Below, piece after piece: positions 50,501-62,500 of a stretch of DNA of 64,000 nucleotides. Location: contig CAMRHE010000011.1 of NCBI GenBank assembly GCA_947044405.1, positions 5,190,501 through 5,254,500 on the forward strand. The letters run 5' to 3'. The notes below the pieces were generated by a model that had not been told where the DNA came from, did no database searches, and saw nothing but the letters and a program-made list of their open reading frames with translations. How positions within the stretch are numbered: position 1 is the first letter of the stretch; each line of letters starts with the position of its first letter. This DNA is from Leptodactylus fallax. Its lineage: Eukaryota > Chordata > Amphibia > Anura > Leptodactylidae. The position numbers were made by a program, and so were the translations under genes.

Positions 50501-53500
50501 ACCAGCGGAGCTTCTCTCCATGTGTGTTCTCATTCTGGGGTTGGAATCCGAAGTGACCATCAATTTTTTAATTGAATAGTCAAAAAGTAGATAGGGATGT
50601 TTTTATTTCAATAAAAACATTTTTTTATGTTTGTAGTTTTTTAATACTTTATTACCGCTTTAATAATGGACGGCTGTCTGACATTACTAAGGTGAGGTTT
50701 AGTGTTAGCCTTTAAAAAAGGTTACCACTAGACTCCCATTATTATATGAGTAACCACTGGGGTGCTGGAAAGAGCCGGTTTGCACCAGTACCTAACAATC
50801 TGATGTTGTAGTAGAACACTGTGGTGGCCGCAGATTGGTATTATCAGGCTGGGAAAGATATCAAACTATGTGGGCCTTTCAACCCTATTATTGCTAGGCT
50901 AAGACAGCTTGTTGTATCTGCCTAGTTATAAAATAAAAAAGGAAATGACCCCATGTTTTCAACTTTTTCAAGACACATTGAACAATACAGCAATCTTAAT
51001 AAAGGTCCTGACTAGCACTGAATGCACCTGAATTATTAAGAGGTACTAGCCAGGCACTGTTGGCCAGGGAGCATCAGGGTGCTGTCATTGTTGCTGGGAG
51101 GGAAACACCCCAAACACATTGTTACTTAAAATTGGCAGTGATTTTTTTAATGCAGTATGTGGATGGGATTTAAATCTCATCCACTACACCACTACTGTAC
51201 ATTGTAGTGGGCTAGCCGACGGCAATTCCACCGGAGGCTAAAAGTAGGCCAATGAACTGGAGTAAAACCTGACTGTATCATTTAAAGCTGCCAATAACAG
51301 ACTTAAGCTATAATGGTCTAATGGTCAGTTTTATTGTGGAAGCAAGTTACTTCTGATGAATGACCATGAATAACTCTTCTTAGTGGAGGGACTCTGCACT
51401 TCTGAAAGAGTCCCCACACTAGCTGTGCACGAAAGGTTCACCACAATTGACAATAATATTATTATTATTTATTATTAACTGTGGTGCATCTACAGCTAGT
51501 GCAGAGACTCAACCAGGGACTGCCGTATATAGATTGGGTGGGGGGAGTTCAGGGCCTGGATGCATGTTGGGTGCTGTTGCATCCCCCTTCAAGCATTAGT
51601 CAGTGTTCAATGCAGTTTAAAGAGATACAGCACCACATATCCAGTGAGCAAGACAGAAAAAACTGCAGGTCTGGCACCACATGGCGGAATGGATCCAATA
51701 GAAAACTACAGGATCCGTACTCACTTCAGTTTTCTCTGCTCCATGCTGGAAGGAAAATGAAACTGATTTCATTTGCACCCTAAGACACTACCGTTATTAA
51801 TGCAATTTGACAATAATGACATTAACTGTAGCACAGTAATGGACACAAAAGGAGCCCCCTCCATTTGTATCCAAAACAACATGATGGGTGCGGTCTTCCA
51901 TAAATTTTGTTTACTTATTGTGGCAGTTAATGTCCAATGCTTTCGTCCTGTCACAGATGAGAGCAATGGACATTAAATAAAGGTAGTGTGAACCTAGCCT
52001 GGTAAATAAAGAATTAAAAGAAGTAAAAACACAAGTACATCAAGTCTGATCTATAATATTTAGGATGAAGTAAGGCAGGACAAAATAGACTGCTGGAGTC
52101 TATAGCAAATGAGGGACCTAAAAGGTACTCATGACCTGTCTACAGGATAAGTCATCATTATGTGATCTGTAGGAGTTCCGACACCCGAACCCCACAAAAA
52201 TTAGCTGTTCTGACAGCCTCCAGATACCGGAAACTTCTGCAGTGTACAAGGAGCAGCACCATCTACTGTATAACGGTGATGCCGGGGAAATGCAGCTCCA
52301 CTCCTATTATTAGAAAAGGAGCATACTGCTTCTGCTTCTTGTCCACTGCAGTAGCTTTTAGTGGCTATAGGCTTCGGGAACAGCTGATCTGTGCAAGGTC
52401 TGAGTGACAGACTCCCACAGATCAGATACTGATGACCTATCCTGTAAGTGAAAAATGCATTTGGGGCCGGAAAACCCCTTGGACTGTATCATAGACATAA
52501 CCTACATCTTTTTGAAACACTATGTAAATCCATGGCTGAATCGGGAGCACTGTCTGATAACTAGAGCTGTGGAGTCGTCAGGCCAAACCACCAACTCAGA
52601 TTCCTCTATGTTTCCACAGCCTAACTCGGGACTCATGCTCTAACTCCTTCATAAATGGCTGACAGCCATGGTTAGAGAGAAGCAGTAAAGATCTTTTAAT
52701 TCATGAAAAAAATCCAGTGATTGAAAACCTATAAAAATTACATATGAAACAAGCTCTGCATCTAATTAATTATATAATATTGATAATTGTATAATACAAG
52801 CCAACCCCTTCCCCCTGGAGGCATTTTTGATTTTTGTTTGTGACTTCCGCCATTCAAATCCCATCACTTTTTTATTTTTCCATTCACAGAGCCATATGAG
52901 GGTACTTTTGATTATTTTTCCCACTACACCATTCACTGTACGGGAAAAATATTTTTTATAACTTTGTAGACATGGCGTTTTCAGACACAGGGATACCTAA
53001 TATGTATGTGTTTCACTTTTATATGTGTTCTAGGGAAAGCAAAGACGTATAATATACTAAAACATAACTTTTAATAAATACAAATAAAAAATATACCACT
53101 TCTCAAAAAAACATTCAAAGGTACCAAGATAGATACCACCAATAACATTACATATAGATCTCTAATTCACCGACTCCTTATGTAAAAAAAGGTATAATTA
53201 AATACCATATATCTTATATCTCACACCAAACATATTAACATTAGCAGAGAATAGTGAACTTTTAAAAAAAAAAAAAATGAATAAATCAGTTTGATCTCAC
53301 CACTCCGCTGGTTCATGTAATTCGCCTGTATATCAGGTGGTCAGTCAGAATGGGTGCTGGGTCCCGTGCATACCCTAACTTACCCTCAATTCTCTCCTCT
53401 AACCCCCATAACTCCCGCCCTAACAAGGGCAGTACCAATGTAACTGTCCCTAAAAAAGGTTGTTCCTACGTACGTTTCACGGTGGAGAAACCGTTCATCA

Positions 53501-56500
53501 GGGGACCTATCTCCTAAGGAACTAATAGAAAAATCTATATAGGGTAAATCTCAATACTCCCATAGTGGAGGAGAATACATACTGGTCATCATTACATATA
53601 GACCATTTCACAGACAAAAGACAGCAGCCTCCTGATCAATACAGTGGTAAGGTCAGCAGTTAAGCTACTCTAATTCTAAAAAACATTGGTGGTAAAGTTA
53701 CCTGTCATCTGACATGTTTAAATACACCCCCTTATAAATTAACTACTGTACACATGCAGGTTCCACAGGTTAGATGGGGAGTGAGTGGTAATATCCACCC
53801 ATGTGTATATGATGCCGGCGTCCATAGTTTCCAATAGCGCATGAACCAGCGGAGTGGTGAGATCAAACCGATTTATTCGTTTTTTTAAAAAAAAGCTTAC
53901 TATTCTCTGCTAATGTTAATATGTTTGGTATGAGATATAAGATATATGGTATTTAATTATGCCTTTTTTACATAAGGATCCGGTGAATTAGAGATCTATA
54001 TGTAATGTTATTGGTGGTATTTATCTTGGTACCTTTGAATGTTTTCTTGAGAAGTGGTATATTTTTTATTTATTATTTATTAAAAGTTATGTTTTAGTAT
54101 ATTATACGTCTTTGCTGGTAATATATTTCTTTTTGGACGTTTTATGCTGACACAGTATCGTATCAGCTGTTTTGCTTGATTGTGTTATTTTTTTTTATAC
54201 TTTATTAGACCCCCTAGGGCAGGGGGCGGCAACCACCGTCACGCGTTCCAAGAGTGGCACGTGTGGCATATCTTGCTGGCACAGCATGCAGCAGGGGACC
54301 TGCAAGGGAACTCCCCCTTCTCTTGCAAGAGAGTGGTGAGGAAAGCCCAGGAAGAGGAGCTCACACTGTGCAGCAACAGAAGAGGAGGAGAGAAGAGCTC
54401 CATACAGCAAAGTGAAAGTAAAAAACACCAGGTACATGCTGGGGTTACTAATCTTATTAATGTCAGGCATTTGGGTTTATTAATTTAGTTTTAGTAACTC
54501 CATGTGCCTCACATTAATAGCAATTAACCCCATCATGTTCCTAACATTAACCCCCGTGTGCTTTACATAAGAGTTTCCATAGCTCCCAACCGTCCCGCAT
54601 CTGGCAGGACAGTCCCGATTTTACACTGCTGTCCCGCATAGCTTACAGTTTGTCCCGCTATTCCCCTGAAGTGTTTTGCTGTTAACAAACTTTATTATGT
54701 TAGGGTAAAGGCTAAATGGTAGATGCTAAATCGTAATGGCTAAAGGACCTTTGATGACGTCATGAACATGTGATCAGACTCGTGTGGGCGGAGCTATTCT
54801 GGATACTGTGGGACACACTGTGATGGTACACAGAAAGCTGGGAACAGAGAGTGATCGAAGATAAGTAGGAGAGAAGAGAGCATGTGTGAGCAAGAGGGGG
54901 GAACTGGGAGCAGATGAATGGGCAATTAAACTGAAGGCAGATTAAGGGGGCAATTAAACTGGTGGCAAATAAAGAGGACCTTAAGCTGGTGGCAGATAAA
55001 GGGGGACATTAAATTGGTGGCAGATAAAGGGGGACATTAAATTGGTGGTAGATGGAGGGGGCAATTAAACTGGGGCAGATGAAGGGGGGCATTAAGCTGG
55101 TGGCAGATGAAGGGGGACATTTAATTGGTGGCAGATAAAGGGGGACGTGAAGCTGGTGGCAGATGGAGGGGGGACATTAAACTGAGGGGGCAGATGGTGG
55201 GTGACATTAAACTGGGGGCAACTGGAGGAGGACATTAAACCATGGGGGATAGCTGGAGGGGGGACATGTCTGCCTCTAGTTGCTCCCAGTTTAATGTCCC
55301 CCTCCAACTACACCCACTGTTTAATGTCACCCTCCAGCTGCCCCATAGTTTAATGTCCCCCAACTACCCGCACTGTTTAATGTCACCCTTCAGCTGCCCC
55401 ATAGTTTAATGTCAACCTCCAGCTGCCCCATAGTTTAATGTCCCCCTCCAGCTGCCCTAGTTTAATGTCCCCCTCTAGTTTCCGCCAGTTTAAACTGGGG
55501 CACGAGGAGAGGGACTTAGTACTGTGGGGAAATTGGAGGGGACCAATATAATGTGGGGGCATATAATGTTAAGGTGACTGTAGGAGCATTATACTGTGTG
55601 GGGGCACATGGAAAAATAGATGAGAATGGGCGAAGTCAATATAGAAGTGTGTGGAGCTAAATTTGCCGCGGTGCGCATAGCGCTCCGCATATTTTGTCCC
55701 TCTTTCTGTCCTTTGAAAGTTGGGAGGTATGGAGTTTCTAATATGCGAGACATATATAGGGAGGTTCTAATAAAGGACCTTAATGATGAAGATACTTAAT
55801 TATTACCTCCATGTCTCTCACATATCAGTAACCTTTATGTAAAGCACACAGGGTTTAATGTGAGGGACATGATAGGGTTAACTGCTATTAATATGAGGCA
55901 CATGGAGTTACTAAACTGTAATGCACATGACTATACTTTTTATCTACAATTGTGGATAAAATTATGGACTATTATATTTCAATGGGCCCATACACACAGC
56001 CATTGTATTTGCGGCCATGTGTCTGGGCCAAATTGAAGAGCTGCAAATTATGGAGCAGGTCCTATATCTGTCCTATACATACCCTATATCTGTCTGCATT
56101 TGTACTCTGTCAATTCATTTTTAATGTATAGGTCAGTGAAAACCACATCCGTGCCATTTGTGTGCAGGAAGGCCTAAGGCTGAGGCCCCACGTTACGGAA
56201 ACGCAACTTTTTTTGTTGCAGATTTCGCTGCGGCTTTTTGAGTCAAAGCCAGGAATGGATTGAGCAGAAGGTAGTAGTATAAGTGCTTTCTATACATTTC
56301 CCATTTCTTTTGTAGCCATTCTTGGCTTTGGCTCAAAAAAATGCAGCAAATTGTGCACCAAAAAAAGCCGCGTTTCTGCAACGTGGCGCCTCAGCCTAAG
56401 GATGTTTCTTTTTGGGTGGTAACACTGTGTACCCAGGTGCGGCTATAGCCAAATCCAGTTCCCGGGCACCAGTGTTGTCACTTTGGGGTAAGTGTGATAC

Positions 56501-59500
56501 CCATTAATTCCTGGCTGGGGTTTTGCTGTTACCGCACTGCCAGGAATTAAATGTGGCTGAAATTAATCCGCGTTTCATTTACAGAAAAGTGAAAGTACTG
56601 GCGGCTTGGGATGCAGCATCCAGGTACATAGTGTGTCACTATCCTACAGGTGTTACCTCACTCTGCTCCCAGTCATATACATTTACCACTAATTGTGGGT
56701 TACACATGTACTTACGTTGCTTCTAATGGAAAAGTACAGGTGTATCAAGACAAAGAGCGGTAAACACACATGACTGGGTGCACAGTATGACAGCAACCCT
56801 GTGTTATGGTTTGCGGGATATAACTTTAGAATAGGGGTCATCAGCCTTACAATTATTGCTCGGCACTCCGAGAACCTAATCTTTGATTTTTTTTTTTATT
56901 TAAAACGGCACACCGAACAAAAAAGGTTGCCTACCCCTGCCCTAGGGGTACTGAACCCTGATCGGTAAGAATTCATCTGCCAGCACCACCACGAGCAGCT
57001 GGTATCAGCAGACACCAGCTGGTTTGAGAATCTATATATTTGACTGTAAAACTCCTTTAATTTGTTTAACTGCAATTCAAATCATTCTCTGCATAAGAAT
57101 ATTGGTTAGTGAGCCTCTACTACTCATCTGCTAAACTATACCATTTTCTTAACCCAAGGTATCAACAGTGTACAATAAGCATTCCAGTAAAGCAGTTTCC
57201 TCTAAAATCTTCTCAGATGGGTTTAGCAATTTTTCGTTTGCGGCCTTTTTTATGCAAATCCAAATGAGATAAAGGCAAGCAAAAACTGATTTCTGTGAAA
57301 ATTCTGTCTGCATTAGAAAAACAAAACAAAAAAACACACTCAAAAAAGCTTAGAAACAATGTATCTGTACTTTGGGAAATGTTATTCATCATTGTCACCC
57401 ATGACTGTGATTTAACTCCCCCACTGAGATAAAACTAGTGAACTGTAGAGTGAAAACAAAAGAAAAGCTGAAAACTAAAGACAGAACTAAGGAAGTCATT
57501 ACTATTTTAATGGTATACATAGAAACTACTTAGATGAATTAACCCTCAAATGTACTGACTCCAGTCACCACAATGGTTCTCTAGGTTTAAAAGTTCCTTT
57601 AAACTCTGTACATAGAAACTTTTTAGACAATCTATTTAGGAAAAAATGTAAATGTTAGAAAAGCAAAATTATATCTACAGAAATTTACCTATAAAATAAA
57701 GCAGATGTGTGTGTAGATTATTATTAAGGTCATCTATATTCTGACATTTCTAAGGGTCCTTTTACACAGACAGGTCATCATTTGGTGCTCCTTAAGGGCA
57801 CAAAACCTATGAAGCCGATCAGCGCTCATACTTTATTTCAGTTTCACTGTACAAAAACGGGAAGCCCCTTGTCTCATTTATATTATATGAGGCAATATGT
57901 TGCCGACAAACGATTACGGTTATGCCCAACATAATCTGGGCGATCAGCTGACACGTTTTTGCTGATTTGTGGGCATGTACGTATATGATCATTCATACAA
58001 ACATTAGTTCAGCCAATCTTTGGGCCATGTAAATAGTCCTTTACTTATTGCCTGACTTTCAGGCCAGTCACATGGTCTTTTTGAAAACCTTTTAAAACAT
58101 TCCATGATAGAGCTTATTCTCATACAAAGATACATTTAAGGTGGAGGGACATGTCATTTGAATGACGATCTAAAAAAAATCTAACATTATATGCTACAAA
58201 AAAAAAAAAGCTTTTAAGAGCATACCTTAAAGCCTCTTGATGCTGCAATATGTGCAGCTGTCCATCCCTCACTGTCTGAACTATTGATCAGTGTTGCCGA
58301 AATGACAGGTTCGAGACTACTACTTTCTTTGTTCTTTAAATCATAACGTCTCACATCAAATTCCTTACGAGAATCACAATGGCTTTGACTTCCATAATAC
58401 ATGAGGAGTGTGAGACAATCTGTATTTCCAGAATCTGCTGCAGCATGAAATGGTGTCCAGCCAGTCTAGAAAAGCAGAAACCATTGCATTTATATTACTA
58501 AGAACTATTCAGAATCAATATAGACTTTACCAGAGTGGAAAATAATGATCTCAACACTCAGCAAAATAAATTGCAAACAAAGTAAATCTCAGATCATCTT
58601 CCACATGCAGCTGAAATCTGATTAGATGGCTACCAAAGTTAGAAAAAAAGCAATCTATCCACACTTCTAAGGCTAGGTTCACATCTGTTCACGGGTCTCC
58701 ATTGTTCAGGTCCACTGGGGGACCCAAATGAGAGAAAGCCGGACAGCTAAAACAGTGATTACCTGCGGACCCTATAGACTATAAAAGTCCTTGTGGATTC
58801 AGTGCAGATGTGAACCTGACCTATATCTATATTTATCTGTCTATTTATATACACATATATCTAGCTATATTATACGTATATATTATAAATATCTCGCCAT
58901 ACTATTGGCTATTTAGACATTCTATTTGGAAGCATTTACAAGGTCATACCTACATTTGTCATAATATTTCGATTGGCACCAGAGTCCAGTAAAAGTTTAA
59001 CAGTTTCACAGTTTCCATTTTTACAAGCTAGATATAATGGGGTTTGTCCTCCACCAACAGCGTTGATATCAGCATTGTATGCAAGCAATTCCTCTGCACA
59101 TCTAAAGAAAATACCAGAGCAAGGATAATATTAAATTACAGTTACATTTTATGCTTATACATTTACAAAGTGTCAAGAGTTATTTTGTGTCATCTTTGCA
59201 TCATACTGTACAGTCATGGCCAAAAGTTTTGAGAATGACACAAATATTATATTTTCACATGATCTGCTGCCCTCTGGTTTTTATGTGTGTTTGGCAGATG
59301 TTTTTATCACATACAGAAATATAATTGCATTCATATTATGAGTAACAGAAGCTTATATTGACAATTAGAATGAGTTAATGCAGCAAGTCAATATTTGCAG
59401 TGTTGACCCTTCTTCTTCAGGACCTCTGCAATTCTCCCTGGCATGCTCTCAATCAACTTCTGGACCAAATCCTGACTGATAGCAGTCCATTCTTGCAGAA

Positions 59501-62500
59501 TCAATGCTTTAATTTTGTCTGAATTTGTTGGTTTTTGTTTGTCCACCCGTCTCTTGATGATTGACCACAAGTTCTCAATGGGATTAAGATCTGGGGAGTT
59601 TCCAGGCCATGGACCCAAAATCTCTATGTTTTGTTCCCTGAGCCATTTAGTTATCACCTTTGCTTTATGGCAAGGTGCTCCATCATGCTGGAAAAGGCAT
59701 TGTTGAGCGCCAAACTGCTCTTGGACGGTTGGGAGAAGTTGCTCTTGGAGGACATTCTGGTACCATTCTTTATTCATGGCTGTGTTTTTAGGCAAGACTG
59801 TGAGAGAGCCGATTCCCTTGGCTGAGAAGCAACCCCACACATGAATGGTTTCAGGATGCTTTACAGTTGGCATGAGACAAGACTGGTGGTAGCGCTCACC
59901 TCTTCTTCTCCGAATAAGCTGTTTTCCAGATGTTCCAAACAATCGAAAAGGGGATTCATCAGAGAAAATGACTTTACCCCAGTCCTCAGCAGTCCACTCC
60001 CTGTACCTTTTGCAGAATATCAGTCTGTCCCTGATGTTTTTTCTGGAGAGAAGTGGCTTCTTTGCTGCCCTCCTTGAGACCAGGCCTTGCTCCAAGAGTC
60101 TCCGCCTCACAGTGCGTGCAGATGCACTCACACCTGCCTGCTGCCATTCCTCAGCAAGCTCTGCACTGCTGGTAGCCCGATCCCGCAGCTGAAACACTTT
60201 TAAGAGACGGTCCTGCCGCTTGCTGGTCTTTCTTGGACGCCCTGGAGCCTTTTTGGCACCAATGGAACCTCTCTCCTTGAAGTTCTTGATGATGCGATAG
60301 ATTGTTGACTAAGGTGCAATCTTTCTAGCTGCAATACTCTTCCCAGTTAGGCCATTTTTGTGCAGTGCAATGATGACTGCACGTGTTTCTTTAGAGATAA
60401 CCATGGTTAACAGAAGAGAAACAATGATGGCAAGCACCAGCCTCCTTTTAAAGTGTCCAGTGGTGTCATTCTTACTTAATCATGACAGATTGATCTCCAG
60501 CCCTGTCCTCATCAACACCCACACCTGTGTTAATGGAGCAATCACTGAAACGATGTTAGGTGGTCCTTTTAAGGCAGGGCTGCAATGATGTTGAAATGTG
60601 TTTTGGGGGATAAAGTTCATTTTCTAGGCAAATATTGACTTTGCAAGTAATTGCTGTTAAACTGATCACTCTTTATAACATTCTGGAGTATATGCAAATT
60701 GCCATTAGAAAAACTGAAGCAGTAGACTTTGTAAAAATTAATATTTGTATCATTCTCAAAACTTTTGGCCATGACTGTATAAATTCATAACATGAAGACC
60801 AGAGTTCTCAAAGCTTAACATAGTTTTTAGCTACCACTGACCACAAGCAAATAACTTTTCAAGCACTATGAATGCATCATGGGAACCTTTCTAATGGGCT
60901 AATGAGTACATCTGACCTCAACAACCAGCAGCCTACAGGGCTACCATTTAGGTTGCAATTCCATGTTCAGGTTTTGATGAGGTTTTTTGCTTTTGTTTGT
61001 GAAGCCAAAACCCTCCTTATGATCTACACCTAACAATAATAATAATAATAGTTATTTATATAGTGCCAACATATTCCACGTCACTTTACAAATCAGAGGG
61101 TACATGAACAGACAATATTATTAGACATCACAGTGTGACAAAATAATTAACATATCAAACAATAGGAGTGGGGCCAGTGGGGCTTGCAAGAACATACAGC
61201 CTATGAGGAAATAGGGGGGACATAAGATAAACAAAACAAAAAAACTGAGCATGGAAACCAAGCAGTGAGATGGTGGGTAGGTATAAAATCTAAAAGGCGT
61301 TTCCCTTGTGTCTTTCTGATTGAGTCCCAAGAGTAAGACTAAATACAGTGATAATGTCCAAAATGACTGAGCACCGAGGTAATCAAAAATGAGGATGATC
61401 GTAAAATATTACAGGGGGATCTAAGGAAGCTGGAAGCATGGGCAGAGACTTGGCAAATTAAGTTTAATGTTGACAAATGTAAGGTTATGCATTTTGGTTG
61501 AAAAAAATAAAATGTATGATTATGTACTTAATAATAAATTACTGGGTAAGACTGCCACTGAAAAAGACTTGGGTAGACAGCTACTGCCAAGGCAAATAAA
61601 ATTATGTGATGCCTCAAAAGAGGTATAGATTCTCATGACAACAACATAGTTATCCCTTTATACAAATTACTGTTACGGCCACATATAGACTATTGCGCGC
61701 AATTGTGGGCTCCATTGTACAAGGAGGACATAATCGAACTAGAGAGAATGCAGAGGAGGACGACCAAGATTATTGGAGGAATGGGTGGATTGGAGTACAA
61801 CAATAGATTAACAAATTTACAGGGAGACCTAATAAAAATGTACAAATGCATGAAGAGACAGAACAAAGAACTTTCTAATTATTTTTTCACTCCTAGGCCA
61901 GTGACAGTGACCGGGTGACATTACGGGTTATGGGTTTTATATTTTGGCAAGGACAATTTGATCCAGGGATTTATACTGGATTGCCAAATTTGGAGTCGGC
62001 AACAAATTCTTTTAACCTGACATGGGGCAGTTGACATTCATTTAGCCTCATCTACTATGTAACTTAATGTGATTTCCTAAATCCTGATCATAACATTTAA
62101 TAATTTAATGAGTATAGTCAGCTTTAAGTTAACACTGTTTTCATTGGGTCTGTCCAACGTGTACATGGGTATATGAGTTGGGGTGGAAAGAAGAAAAATA
62201 AATTGACGGATCTTATTTTCCTCGACATTAGACAGTCCTACAGAAAACAAAGGATTTGGCCAATATTAAGAAGGATCAGGCTGTTGGATTTCAACATGCT
62301 TGATATTTTTGTTCTAAGCATAAAATAAGCACCACCAGAGGGTTCTAGCAGAGACTTATTCCCATCTCCCCATTTTGAAACACAGCATGTCTATGGCGGT
62401 TCAGCCGAATGAACTTCTGTTCAACAGCTATTCAATGACTACGGCCACACTTACTGCTACCTAGGGGTTTAGCTCTGTGTTTGTAAGCTATATGCCTAAC

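Larger units (their letters stand above)
54220..56939. mobile_element. Non-autonomous hAT element with nested hAT
   Basis: Ends CAGGGGGCGGCAACC and, inverted, CAGGGGTAGGCAACC. Perfect TSD CCCTAGGG at 54212-54219 and 56940-56947. 2720 bp including a nested 1154-bp element and a MITE. No transposase. Confidence 0.92.

Noticed and set aside
58949..59101. Alternative stronger donor (GTATGA) for the ankyrin exon
   Set aside because: It would shift the frame of the next exon; GTAGGT keeps TGWTP in frame.
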